NCBI GenBank assembly: GCA_916610825.1
Contig: OU744447.1
Span: 20,553,563 to 20,617,562 of the forward strand
From: Haliclystus octoradiatus
Lineage: Eukaryota > Cnidaria > Staurozoa > Stauromedusae > Haliclystidae
Length of the DNA stretch: 64,000 nt
Reading direction: 5' to 3'
The first letter of the stretch is position 1. Every line of letters begins with the position of its first letter. Positions 13,301-23,918 of this stretch are shown here, piece after piece. The translations under genes were made by a program, and so were the position numbers. The notes under the pieces were generated by a model. The model saw only the letters and a program-made list of their open reading frames with translations. It made no database searches and was not told where the DNA came from.

Positions 13301-16300
13301 CAACTGGTAAGATCCATCGCTGTAAATATTAATCGTAGGAAAAAGTTAGTTTTAAAATGTTTGTTGTTACTTGTCCTGCTTTTGTCCAAGAAGAAACAAA
13401 ATGCTACTAATATTGCCAATCGTTCTTGCAGACGACTACCTCGCAACGCAGGTTGGTGGGATAATGCTTTCAGGTTATACTCTGATAAAAAATTCAAAAA
13501 GACATTTAGAGTGTCTAGAAGTACATTTAATTACATTTTATCAAAGATTAGGCATAAATTAGAAAGAGAATACGTTGTTGAGGAACCAATTTCGCCGGAG
13601 TGCCGCCTTGCAATATGCCTCTACCGTCTTGGCCGTGGAGATTATTTATTTACCTTATCAGAAATGTCTGGAATGGGTATATCTACTATATCAGGCATCG
13701 TAACGGAGGTTTGTGACGCTATTGTCAGTTGTTTGTGGAAGGAGCAAGTCGATGAATATTATCCGAAGGACTCTACTGCCTTTAAATCCAAGGTTCTTGA
13801 CATGGAGGAGAAATGGCAATTTCCTTTCTCCTGGGCTGCCATAGATGGATGTCACATACCCATCAAATGCCCCCCAGGGGGTGCCCGTGCAAGCAAAGAA
13901 TATCATAATTTCAAGAATTTCTATTCTATTGTTTTAATGGGAATGGTAGACGCGGAGTATCGTTTTGTGTGGGCTAGCTGTGGCTATCCAGGCAATAACC
14001 ATGACTCAATGATTTTCAAGTCATCATCTGCCTACAAAGGCCTGAGTGACTGTTCTGATGGCAGTGTAATCTTCAAAGAAGGGGGGAATAATATCAGACC
14101 ATTAGTCCTTGGAGACTCTGCATTTGCAATGGAGAATTGGCTTCTGAAGCCCTACTCCAATGCGGTTCTCAGTCCTGAAGAACGCTACTTCAATTATCGC
14201 TTGAGCAGAGCAAGAATGGTAGTCGAGGCAGGATTTGGCCAGCTAAAAGGAAGATGGCGGTATTTGATGAGAAAATGCGAGGGTGGTATAGACGGCCTTA
14301 AAATTGCAGTACTTGCATCCATTGTCCTGCACAATGTATGCATTAACCTCAACGACAAATCAACACCGTGTACGGATTTAACCATTGATCCTATAACATC
14401 AGAAAAAAGAGATTGTGACGCTATTGAGGAGCTATTACTGATGCAGTCAACTTCTGTTAAAGATAAAGCTTCTCATTCTGGCCAAAAAATTAGAACACAC
14501 CTGAAAGAGAAGTTGTGGAAGGAAAAGACAACTGGACTAATTTAGATTATGGACCTGGTTAACGTTATCGTTTTGTTTTGTTTGGGTTTACCATTGTTTG
14601 GCTCTTTTTAGTAGGCCTACTAGTTTCAATTGATTGTGAACAGTTATATTAATCATTGCATTTATTATTTCCTGTATCACATATTTAAACCCTGTTGAAA
14701 ATATGGATTTCTGAGTTATTTGATACCATAACAAACTAGGCTAATATTAGTGATTCTTGCAACAGTGCAAATCTTGCAATGTTCTGAAAGGATGTTGATT
14801 TAGTGACAGATTTATATTTATTGATATGATACGAATTTTTTTTATAAGTACACCCAGTCTCAAATTTGAGCAAAATCAAGGAAATTTAATTGACGTTTAC
14901 CGCGAAATAATGGCTCAGCCAAATTTTAATGGTTCTTATATAAAAAAAATATGTTTAAATAGTATTGGTAAGGTCTCTGGACAGGGATATTATGTAATGG
15001 TAGTTAAACTCAAGATTATCGTTTATTTTTAGGCATAGACAACACTAAAATATATGTTCAGAAAATATTACTTGTAACTAAGCAACAGAATGCCCGTCTC
15101 AACTGTGTAATTGCAGAACATTTCTTTGCAATATATATCTGTATAAGCATGCATTCTTGCCCTACATTCGTATGCCATTTTCAAGTTTAGTTTACTGCTA
15201 CAGTATATGAGTACTGTTGGTGTATTCATTAACTTGCACCAATTATTTCATTTCAGAGTACCTTCACAACACAACCATGAATTGAAGATAGAACCAATAA
15301 GGGTTTATAATGTTTTCAAACATAAGATGAAACAGAAACAATACAAATAATCTGATATCAATACAAGATCAACTAAGGTAATTATATGCATATATAGTCA
15401 TATATAGACCTAAATATAAATGTCAGTGCAGCAAATTAGAATAATCTGATCCGTTTCTCATGGCTTCATAAAGCGGGTTCCTTGCTCTTTGATACTGTCC
15501 AAGTTGAGGATGGTAGAAGTCCATTTGAGCTGGGTATTCTGGAGGTGTGTGCTGGTCTACTTCATACGATAAATCACGTCTAACTGGTGTTGCTGTTGCT
15601 TGCAAAGTGTGAAATTGTTGACGATTTGCTTGTTTAGACTCAATCAACATTTTCATTAGCCCCATTTGATGTTTGCGCATCTCTTCTGCCTCCTGCTTGG
15701 CAAAGAGTAATAGCTGATCCATAGGATCATGGCTTACCAATGCCTTTGTTATCTCTAGAATTTCTGAAATTTGATTTTCCACATTATTCCTTCTTCTAGA
15801 TCTTCTGGTTGGTACAAATTGACGTCGATTTACTTCAAGAGCTGCACTCTCTCCAACTTCTTCTGCATCTGGTGGTGAATCTGTTTGATGGGCATCTGCT
15901 GCTGGTGACTCACTTGGAGTGCTGGTAGAAGCACATGGCTGCTCTGATGGATCAATTGCCTGCTCTGGATCACAGGAGTCACGCGTCTTAACCAGTGCAA
16001 ACAGCTGATCAAACCACTTTGAGTAACCTTGTTGCTCTTGAAATCTCGCAATACCTGATTTGGATTTTATGGTTAAAGCAGCCTTCTTGCATTCGTGGAC
16101 AAGCTTCTTGAATTTGGTTCTTATTTGCTTTCCAGTGAAAGGACAATGCTCTCTGTCCTTGACCCTCTCCTTCAATTCGTCTGCGATTTTATTGTAAATT
16201 TCGCCATTACGCTGGCACTTAATGTTTGTGAAAATTAACTTATTACAATAGTCCTCTTTATTGACAATTATATCTACCAAATCATCTATCATGTTGCTGT

Positions 16301-18234
16301 TCCATTTTGCCTTTGGCCCCGAATTCCCTTTTCCAGCTTTCTTTGGTTTTCGAAATGAGGGAGGAGGTGGATGGTCTTCTGACTCGCTCATGCTTTCCTC
16401 AATTTCGCCAACAGCATATCTATAACACAAGAGAAATCAAATTTTAGAACATTTGTAAAGGAAGGAATAGTATTCAAAGTTTCTATCGACTTAAACATTT
16501 TATATTGTATAATTGTTACAAGAACATCAGCTTGGTGTAATTTTTCATATCCTAGTCAAACTGTGCTGAGTATTTAAAAGCCCAGGTTACCCATTCATTT
16601 ATTTAATAGGTTACCCATTCTATGATATGCATATTGGAAACGTAAAGTTTCAGCGATTTTTAAACAAACATATTAAATATACAGTAACATATTAAATGCT
16701 ATACAGTAATGTCAACATGAAAAATTTAGAGCTACAACTTTATTGGCCTCTTAAATTCTTCTGGAAGAGACATAATTGGAAACGTGACAGTTTAATTAAT
16801 TGATCAAGGAATAAAGTGCATGTATCAGATGCAAATAGATATGAGTTCTGAAAGAAAGGTGGTAAAGTTGAGATGGTACTGACTAATTATGAACTTTGCT
16901 TTCACATATGGATACTTGATGAAATATGATGATTCACATGGTGCAAATGCACAATTACAAAATTTACAAGCAAACATACATAGCTGACATTGCTTACCTA
17001 TCATCACTGACTCCACTAACGCCACTACCACTGTAGCACAACTGGCAATAACCCACAGAGACACCTTCTTTCCATCCAGGAGCACTCTCATCTTCCTCTG
17101 ACACCGAACATACTACACAGAAAGGCTTCTCGCAAACAATGCATGTATACTTTGTTTTGCGAAGGCAAGAACCACAGACAGCTTCAGAAGACATCTTAGT
17201 TTGATAGTTAATCGGAAAAATACTTATATAAATTGATATGGGAATTTCACATGGAAATTGTGATCTGATCTTTTCGACTGCTAAAAGGAAAAGGACTTTT
17301 TTCTGTGAGAAAAACATTTTATATCTCCCAATTTGGCGCCAAATTGTTTAACTAGTAAAGAATAAATGAGGTAACATGTGATCAATAGCATTTGATTGGA
17401 TCAACAGGCTAGTAGCACGTGATCATGTGGCTAATTTATTGATTGCAGCCTTGGACGTGGTATCGAAGCCACAAATTAGGTTGAATATGCAGTTGTTTTG
17501 AATTGGCCCCCCATTATGGAATCCTTCCATCACCATAGCAGCCGCACGGCAGCGAGGCCAAATCGTAGGTGCGACCCCCGTCTTTCTAAATTTATATCGT
17601 CAACGAGTGGATCGGCACAGTTCGGAACGGCGTATGAAAGCAAGCCGACCTGAAGGCGTTCGGTACGGGTTGATAAGGCGTTCCGAACGACTGTAGCCGT
17701 TCTTATTTTTGCCAGTCGTTCTGAGTGGTTTCATGCGCCGTTCTTAAGTCGATTTTTGGCTTTCTGTTGGAATGAAATGGGATCGGCACATGTACAGAAC
17801 GGCGTATGAACCAGGCCTTAAACATCATTAACTTTTTACTTGTGGATGGTTTGTTGATGTTTGACTTATTAATCAGAAAAGCATCAATTTTCTTATTGAT
17901 CCATACAAACTCTAATAATCCTACCTCGCTATACCAGAGGGGGGATATTAAGCAAGTTCGACTGTATTCTCTAACCTTCTTGCATCTAGGATCCCACTTT
18001 TGTCGAACCCTGATATAAAATAGTCAAGGAATACATTCAGGTATACTTCTGGGTAGAAAAAAAGCCTACTTTATAATTAATTACCTCATGTCCTTTTCGG
18101 TGCAACTCTCCAGCTAATTTGTTAAGTAAGCTCATGTGGCTACCTCTAGTACCAAACGGTAGAAATACAATGTTACTTTCATATGTTGAAGTGAAAAACA
18201 ATGTACTCAAAATACATAATTGGCAGTACATCAT
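1325..18234 (-). CDS. UDP-glycosyltransferase (UGT), copy A; exons 1-4, last exon outside window
   Basis: Membrane-bound family-1 glycosyltransferase expected to move a sugar from a UDP-sugar to small lipophilic acceptors in the ER lumen. Exons by splice sites and frame: 18085-18234, 2736-3345, 1717-1920, 1325-1613; phases 0, 1, 1 and 2 join without a stop. Exon 1 has a signal peptide starting MM and the N-terminal GSH motif holding the usual catalytic His. Exon 2 is the acceptor-binding half, exon 3 carries IIVSFGSY, exon 4 carries [10 protein letters not shown] and the UGT signature around [19 protein letters not shown] and LALDQ. The signature reads HSG where most UGTs have HGG. Intron 1 is 14.7 kb and packed with TEs, against about 1 kb in copy B. 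The final transmembrane exon must lie left of base 1. The reading frame looks intact; whether the long intron is spliced is unknown. Confidence 0.85.
2530..2663 (-). other. Open stretch inside UGT intron 2, kept in both copies
   Basis: Just downstream of the exon 2 donor the minus strand has an ATG-led open frame of about 43 codons beginning [15 protein letters not shown] and containing [13 protein letters not shown]. Copy B has the same stretch near 44247-44370 with very few differences. It is in a different frame from exon 2 and is not needed for the UGT reading frame. It may be an unused or alternative exon, or chance. No family recognised. Confidence 0.25.
4036..5734. other. Unassigned DNA in UGT A intron 1
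   Basis: About 1.7 kb present in copy A but absent from the matching point of copy B (near 45745). Only short open frames occur, none with recognisable domains. AT-rich. It is the left part of a roughly 7.7 kb block unique to copy A, so it is probably part of an inserted element or of sequence lost from B. Confidence 0.4.
5735..8661 (+). mobile_element. BEL/Pao LTR retrotransposon fossil, 5' part missing
   Basis: Plus-strand remnant. From left to right: the end of gag with two zinc-knuckle-like Cys/His clusters (5940-6150), a DUF1758-type aspartic protease region with VLIDTGAQLSLV (about 6255-6290), then a BEL/Pao-type reverse transcriptase region with NSYVDDICEST (about 7365-7395). It continues in broken form to about 8070. 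A purine-rich tract (gggcggag) then precedes a probable 3' LTR at 8073-8661, TGTTACG to CACAACA. No 5' LTR is seen. Integrase is largely absent. The copy is broken in several places and looks old. It sits inside UGT A intron 1. Confidence 0.75.
8073..8661 (+). repeat. Probable 3' LTR of the BEL/Pao fossil
   Basis: Starts TGTTACGAATTTAG directly after a purine tract and ends CACAACA. Only one copy is in the window, so its limits rest on the TGTT...ACA ends and on position after the pol remnant. Confidence 0.45.
8700..9140 (-). mobile_element. CR1-group LINE 3' fragment
   Basis: The minus strand near 8860-8760 encodes [16 protein letters not shown] followed by FHTFKRGL. This matches the C-terminus of the reverse transcriptase of the LINE at 36258-40904, which reads [16 protein letters not shown] and AFKRSL. 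The rest is non-coding and resembles LINE 3' sequence. Severely 5' truncated. Confidence 0.55.
9886..11741. mobile_element. TTAA-type long-TIR element, truncated copy
   Basis: Begins AGTGGGAATAAACCCCCAGA directly after TTAA and matches the 18691-20741 element in inverted orientation along its length. It stops near 11741 without the second terminal repeat. A 335-bp solo LTR (10835-11169) is inserted in it. No coding sequence is seen. Confidence 0.7.
10835..11169 (-). repeat. Solo LTR of the miniature retroelement family
   Basis: 335 bp, near-identical to the two terminal repeats of the 11764-13015 element. Ends TGTAG...ACTACA, flanked by AGTT on both sides. The uninterrupted site is visible in the sister TTAA element near 19795-19820, which confirms the insertion and its four-base duplication. 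Confidence 0.75.
11764..13015 (-). mobile_element. Terminal-repeat miniature retroelement (TRIM-like LTR element)
   Basis: Two direct repeats of 333 bp (11764-12096 and 12683-13015), TGTAG to CTACA, enclose a 586-bp non-coding middle. ACCA flanks the whole unit on both sides (11760-11763 and 13016-13019). UGT copy B shows the empty site once, near 45780. Read on the minus strand, a stretch beginning TGGTAACTACCGACG lies just inside the first repeat and fits a tRNA primer-binding site. A run of purines (complement of 12102-12110) abuts the second repeat as a polypurine tract. It encodes no protein and must have been mobilised in trans. The two repeats differ by roughly 2-3 percent, so the insertion is not very old. 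Confidence 0.75.
13244..14545 (+). CDS. PIF/Harbinger transposase (HARBI1-like nuclease)
   Basis: 433 aa, single open exon. The N-terminal 100 residues are basic, followed by a helix-turn-helix-like region around residues 136-165 (SEMSGMGISTISGIV). The DDE nuclease domain follows: AIDGCHIPIKCP (Asp about 201), GDSAFAMENWLLKPY (Asp about 291) and the Glu of RARMVVEAGFGQLKGRW (about 328). PGNNHDSMIF between them is also typical of the family. The length is slightly above that of vertebrate HARBI1. It would cut at the TIRs together with the Myb-like partner encoded convergently about 0.9 kb downstream. All three acidic residues are in place and no stop interrupts the frame. Confidence 0.93.
   Translation: MAKTTAALLIAMANSNRRLQLVRSIAVNINRRKKLVLKCLLLLVLLLSKKKQNATNIANRSCRRLPRNAGWWDNAFRLYSDKKFKKTFRVSRSTFNYILSKIRHKLEREYVVEEPISPECRLAICLYRLGRGDYLFTLSEMSGMGISTISGIVTEVCDAIVSCLWKEQVDEYYPKDSTAFKSKVLDMEEKWQFPFSWAAIDGCHIPIKCPPGGARASKEYHNFKNFYSIVLMGMVDAEYRFVWASCGYPGNNHDSMIFKSSSAYKGLSDCSDGSVIFKEGGNNIRPLVLGDSAFAMENWLLKPYSNAVLSPEERYFNYRLSRARMVVEAGFGQLKGRWRYLMRKCEGGIDGLKIAVLASIVLHNVCINLNDKSTPCTDLTIDPITSEKRDCDAIEELLLMQSTSVKDKASHSGQKIRTHLKEKLWKEKTTGLI
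15423..17194 (-). CDS. Harbinger Myb/SANT-like DNA-binding protein with N-terminal Cys cluster
   Basis: Two exons, 16998-17194 and 15423-16419, joined by a GT-AG intron in frame, give about 397 aa. Residues 7-53 hold paired cysteines (CGSC, CIVC, C26, C29, then CQLC), a small zinc-binding module. Residues about 85-180 form a Myb/SANT or MADF-like trihelix domain beginning KAKWNSNMIDDLVDIIV and ending near GYSKWFDQLFAL. After this come an acidic, Ser/Pro-rich linker, an Arg-rich stretch (RRSRRR) that may be a nuclear signal, and a C-terminal helical region with many Gln and Met. In this family such proteins bind the TIR ends and help carry the transposase to the nucleus. The start ATG is chosen at 17194 because it directly precedes the Cys cluster. 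Confidence 0.85.
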
Positions 18235-18304
18235 GATGTAACAAATTATCAGAAATGTTTCAGATCTGGGTTCAAGGTCGTGCAGGTCAGTGGTATTACT
18301 TCAA

Positions 18305-18595
18305 CCATGCTTCAACCGACGAGAGCGTATGAAACAGAAATGAATATATTCTCGACCGCGTGGTTATCACGTGACTTGACCCCTAACCCTAAACCTAAAC
18401 GGGTGGATCACGTGTTACAGCCAGGTGTTGGTTGGTCGGCCCATCGAAGAACAATACAACGAGGTGTGAACAGAAATTGCAATTTGCTGAATTCAGCTAT
18501 TTTGAATTTCAACATTTTGTAAACAAACTGTCGAAGAAAACTAAAAACGTCAAGTTTACGGTATTATTTTGGATCAATTGGAGCAACAGAATTAT
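18305..18595. other. UGT A upstream region, unassigned
   Basis: Homology between the UGT copies ends about 75 bp before each start codon (near 18304 and 46266). The following 290 bp hold nothing recognisable except a short telomere-like run around 18377-18397 (CCCTAACCCTAAACCTAAAC), too short to call a true telomeric array. Confidence 0.3.
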
Positions 18596-21500
18596 CATCA
18601 TCATCATCATCATTTATTCAGGGCCTGGTAAGCCATACTAGGCTTGTTTTCACAGGACTGATTACAAAATGCATACAATATAATATTTAAAGTGGGAATA
18701 AACCCCCAGACTATCACTTATATACATAATACTGTCTGTTTATATATCTTTACATATGTGGTAGAACCCGACGTGAAAAAAACAATGGCGTAATTTTTTT
18801 TTCGATCTGGAAATTATTTCTTGGCGAAAAACGCCTTCAAAGTGGTGTTTTGACCCAAATGTCGCTGAGAAAAAAAAGGGATTGGATCTAGCTTTATGAC
18901 GACAAAGTCACAAGTCGTGCGGTTTGTCTAACAGACTTAAGAGTGTGCTGATCACGCGACGTTATCTTTGAGGTGACCTAGCTCCGAGAAGGCACACAAA
19001 AAAAATTTCTGACAAGGCTCAGCCATGAACAAACATATAAACTCGCGAATTACGTAAAAAAGATACAATTTGTGATTTCAGGAGCAGAATAAAATCATTT
19101 GAAACGCTCAGTCGAAATAATTTCTCGTTGCGTCATTAAGCGCGATGAATCTGATATAGATTGCGGATTAACACAAATGTCAGGCGGTGCGAGTGTTCCT
19201 TTGTGACTAGTCTAGCGACACATATTAGTTACGTATTCTGGGTGACCGCAGTACTTCTCAAATCTTAATTAGTAGATACGTACCCTTCGAAATAGCTTTA
19301 TCCTACGCTATATAAGTTATATAGCTGTTTTTAACTCTATCTGCAAGTTGTTCTCGAGTAAATAATTCTAGAAGATATCCTTTTCATGATCTAGATGTGA
19401 ATGTAAACTGACTCGATTTGCACAGTCATGCACAGACGACTTTTCCTCGAGATAGATGGTACTGCAAAGTATTAATTGTACTTTTTCGGATTTATTTAAG
19501 TATTACCAAATTATTAAATAGACATTTTTCAATTATCATTTCAAAATTTAAGTTTGAAATCGATGTTTGTCTAGTAAAACTTAAACCATGTAATCGTATA
19601 GTTTATACGGCTGTAGATAGATATATTACACCCAAAAGTCTAACAAAGTGTTCATCATTTATTTACCAAGCATTCAATTATTATAAAACCATCGAAAATT
19701 CTTCGGTACATTACACTGTAAAATTCTATAAAATATCGGATTAAGTAAGTACAAAAATGACATGAGGGCTTGGACGTTCTTATTCAAGTTTACAGCCATA
19801 TACTAGAACTACAGTAATGCATATTCTATCATGTTTCGGTTTTGCGGTATATCTTCATTGCATAAATTGTTACCCTCTCTATCAACGTTGTCTGATTAAC
19901 AAAATTAGGGTTTTGCAATGTGAAGTCTCGTTCCTGATTACACATACGCCACCAATTTTTTACCATACTAGCTAGTATTCATTCCTTTGGCTAGAAAGTA
20001 GAACATATGTTAGCATTATGTCACAATCTGTAGTTTATAGGATGCAGTAATACAGTGCATAAGCTACTTTGCACAAAATACCTTTCTACAGAGACGATAA
20101 ATCAGATGGACAGATTTCGTTTCTGTGAAAAGAGGACTATAAACCAACGGTTAATAGCGTTTCCCACCATACATTTTGCTTTTTACCCTCAAAAGAATAC
20201 TCAATTTTCAGTCCAGACATATGCTTACAACAATAAATTCTGCTTAGCTAGCTTTTGTGGTCACCAGAGAATCTTTTGATATGTGTTAAATATGTGAGAG
20301 AATGATATGTCAAAATATAATCTGTATAACGCGCGCTACGAATGAAATATTTTCTGACTTTTATTTTCTTTAAATTCGTGAACTTTAAAATCATTAAATC
20401 ATCTGGAATTTTTCTACTCTTGAGTTTATATGTTCTTCCTTACCTCAGTGTTGTGGGAGAGAATAATAGATTGCCGTTACAGAGCTACGCCATCTCAAAC
20501 ATAACATCGCGTGATTAATCTGATCTAAAGTCTATTAGAAAAACCACACGACTTGTGACTTTGTCGTCATAAAGCTAGATCCAATCCCTTTTTTCCTCAG
20601 CGACATTTGGGTCAAAACACCACTTTGAAGGCATTTTTCACCAAGAAATAATTTCCAGATCGAAAAAAAAATTACACCATTGTTTTTTTCACGTCGAGTT
20701 CTAGTACATGTGTAAAGATAGTCTGGGGGTTTATTCCCACTTTAAGAATAAAATGTTAGTACAGTATTAGGAAATTTTACATTTATAAAAAGTATACAAA
20801 TTTACATAAGATATATATTATTTAATTAATGTTTTCTTCAAATTATCTATATATGTTGTTCTGTTAGCTATTTCTTTTATCCAGGCTAGGCTTGTTGATT
20901 CCATTTGTGAATACCAGCTGATTTAAATGAGTGACTCTGGCATTTGTCATTGTATATGTTATTGTGAGCAAAAGAGCGAGTTTTGGTTGAATTAGGACAT
21001 GAAAATAAAGTGGCAATTTTTTGAGGAGCTAATTGAAACTTTATTTTATGAACCACTGAAAGTTGATAAAACGTGATTCTGTTTTTAACGCTCATGATCT
21101 CCGTTTTATTGAGCATTTCGGAGATGGAAGTCCTGTAGCCACAACGAAGTATTGTCCGTAATCCTCTGTTTTGTAATCTCTGGAGGCGAGTTAGATGTTC
21201 TTGTTTACAGCCCCCCATACAACAGCACAATAATCAAAATGAGGCAGGACAATGCTATTAAATAAAAGTTTTCTGGAAATTAGAGGGAAAAATTTTGATA
21301 CATATCTCAGTACACCCAAGCCTCTGTTGATTTTTCCAACGACTGTGTCTATGTGTGAATTAAAGTTTAAATTTTCATCAACTTTTATTCCTAGATAATC
21401 TAGTACGTTTGTGGTTTTAATTTCACTATTATTAATTTTTATGTTTAATCGATTTGAATGTTTAAGCTTTTGTTTCGTGCCGATTGTCATACAGTTTGTT

Positions 21501-22830
21501 TTATTTACGTTTAGACTTAGTTTATTAGAGCAAAGCCATATATACTTTTTCTATTTCAGTCTGTAGGACATCATTTACTAGTTCATTAGATTTGCCTGCA
21601 TTATTTTACTACTACTGCATAATAAATGATTGTATCGTCAGCGTAAAGATTTATTGAGCACAAATCTACTGAACTAACAATGTCATTAATGTAAATTAAA
21701 AATAAAAGTGGACCTAATATCGAACCCTGGGAAACACCACACTCCACAGTACATATGTTCGATGACACTCCATTGTTTAATACTAGTTGTTTCCTATCAC
21801 AAAGGTCAAGTTGTAAACCAGTTTAAACTGCTTTGATCACATCCATACATTTTAAGTTTTGTTAGTAGATATTATGGTTAACAGTATCAAAAGCTTTACG
21901 TAAATCCAAACTTATTACTCCAATTATATTTTTTTTATTCAATTCTGGAAAGCAAAATTCTGTTAGGGAAAGTAAACTGCTTGATGTTGAATGACGTTTA
22001 CGGAAACCAGATTGAGATCCTGATAATAGCTGTTGGTCAGTTAAATAATCGTAAAATTGTCGATGAACTACTTTTTCGAGTATTTTTGAAATCACAGGAA
22101 GGATAGAAATTGGTCTATAATTATTTATATCTTGAGCTGATTTACCTTTGTGAAGGGGATTTATTTTAGCACATTTAAAAGCCTCTGGAAAGATTCCTGA
22201 TTCTAATGATAAATTAAACAGTTGACATAAGTGAGGAGCAATAGATGGCGCTATTATTTTTATAAGTTTTGTTTCAATATAATCAATTCCTGTTGAACGC
22301 TTCATTGGCAATGAATTTATAATATTTTCAATATATTTAGTATCTATTTTATTTAATCTAAATTGGTTTGATAAGAGCTCAATGCGTTCACTATTTTCAA
22401 AACACAAATACTCACGGACATACTCAATTGGACAATACTGGACATTTTGAATCGAGGAAGCCAGTTTACTTGCAATGTTACTGAAGTAATTGTTAATTTC
22501 ATTTGCAATTTCTAGTTTATTATTAATGGTTTTATTGTTTATTTCTAAGGTGTCTATCCCACGTTTGTTTGTTTTATTCGGAAGAACTTCTTTCAATATT
22601 TTCCACATCTCTTTCGGTTTATCTTGACATGCGAAGATTCGATCACTATAGTAGTTTTTCTTACAAAGCCTAAAATATTTTATGAATTGGTTTCTGGACT
22701 GTTTATAAAGTTCAAAATATTTTCCATTTTTAGTTTTGATAAACTCCTTATAATAATTGTCTCGTTTATTTTTCAATAATTTTGCAGTGTCATCCATGAT
22801 TATAGTATTGCATTTGTTTTTGATTCTTCC
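18596..22830 (-). mobile_element. CR1-group LINE, minus copy, split by a TTAA element
   Basis: The 3' end with an (ATG)n-type tail lies at 18596-18690. After a 2.05 kb insertion (18691-20741) the LINE resumes at 20742. Minus-strand frames 21862-22797, 21191-21490 and 20886-21230 give the pre-RT linker, palm motifs and C-terminal region, with frame breaks near 21210, 21600 and 21800. An endonuclease is absent, so the copy is 5' truncated near 22830. It is closely similar to the plus-strand copy at 23919-25392, forming a large inverted pair. Confidence 0.85.
18691..20741. mobile_element. TTAA-type long-TIR (foldback) element, full copy 1
   Basis: 2,051 bp. Ends AGTGGGAATAAACCCCCAGA and complement, flanked by TTAA on both sides (18687-18690, 20742-20745). 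The uninterrupted LINE copy shows the single TTAA near 25309, which proves the insertion. Inverted similarity runs about 300 bp inward from each end (18740-19010 against 20430-20700). No open frame resembles a transposase, so it appears non-autonomous. TTAA targeting recalls piggyBac, but the ends do not give a certain superfamily. Confidence 0.8.
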
Positions 22831-23918
22831 TTTTTAGTGGAGCGAATTCATTTATGATTGCTAGAAGCACTAGATACTAGATTACATTATCTCGAAGGAC
22901 TGTATGAACATTATGAAGGCCTTTTATTGGCGTAGAATACAAAATAAAAAGAAAAAACATCATGTTTTGACGGAGCGATCGCCATCGTTGGAAATTGTAA
23001 GCACTTCCGTCGTTTTGAATCATGATTTAAATAATCAAAATCAAAGAAATATTCAAAATTAAAGATCAATTCTCCAACATACAGCATTACTCTGATTCAA
23101 AATTCCATTTCTCCGTTAATATATAATTAGAAATTGACAATATGACAGAATAAACGATTGAAATATAAACTTTGAAACTGATTCAAGCAAGTTTGTTTAC
23201 ATTTTTAGTGTTTTATTCACCAACCAGCGCTCCATAAAACTTCACGTGACACCAAGGTGCGCTGTGATTGGGCACACCATATTTTTGGTTTCTGGCACAC
23301 TTTTTAACCTTGATGGAGTGAGGATAAACCTAACCCTAATACTGGGACGAGTGAAACACGTGATCGAGTGAATGACGTAATCGATTGTCGGCGCACGCGC
23401 AGTTGAACCATAATGACATGAGTAGAGAAGAGAAGCGAAATTGGGTAGTTAGTTATTAAACTTCTTCTGTCACAGAAGTACAGAACACAGTCCATTCAAC
23501 GAGTCTAGCGATTTGGTGAAAGCACACGGATGAAAGCATGTGGTGCAGACGGCTAATTTTGTGTCTGTTTGTAACTTTGTGCTACTCTGCTATATTGTAA
23601 TCTATTTAAACAGATTGTATAGCCGCCAGTTTGCATTTAGTATCGCAGAGCCGCCCCTGAGATAATATTTCAAGCATCTCCAGCTACCCGCAAAATTTTT
23701 ACAATAACCTATCAACTACTATTTATCTATAGAATGTTGTTTTTCCGCCAGCGGAAAAGCAAATATCTGTTAAAGCGCCCGCACTCGACTGCACATTTTT
23801 TCTGAGAATCTATTAACTTAAACATGTGTTCCAAAAATAGTTCATTTAAAGTTTCCGTTGTCAGCTTATTATCAATTCATGTGGAAAGCATGGACAATAC
23901 TAATAAATACATGGTAAA
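22831..23918. other. Spacer between inverted LINE copies
   Basis: About 1.1 kb of AT-rich sequence. No gene, repeat or RNA recognised. It contains only a short plain ORF on minus (23304-23495) without domain features. Confidence 0.35.

Larger units (their letters stand above)
13067..17817. mobile_element. PIF/Harbinger DNA transposon, complete-looking
   Basis: About 4.75 kb, bounded by inverted repeats of roughly 38 bp (GGCCTGGTTCATACGCCGTT at the left end and its complement at the right) and by the three-base target duplication TTA (13064-13066, 17818-17820). UGT copy B has the unoccupied site near 45830. Inside are two convergent genes: a DDE transposase on plus and a Myb/SANT-like DNA-binding protein on minus. 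This two-protein arrangement is the hallmark of PIF/Harbinger. Both reading frames are open, so the copy may be, or may recently have been, autonomous. Confidence 0.93.

Noticed and set aside
18377-18397. Interstitial telomere repeat
   Set aside because: Only about three imperfect CCCTAA units; too short to mean anything.
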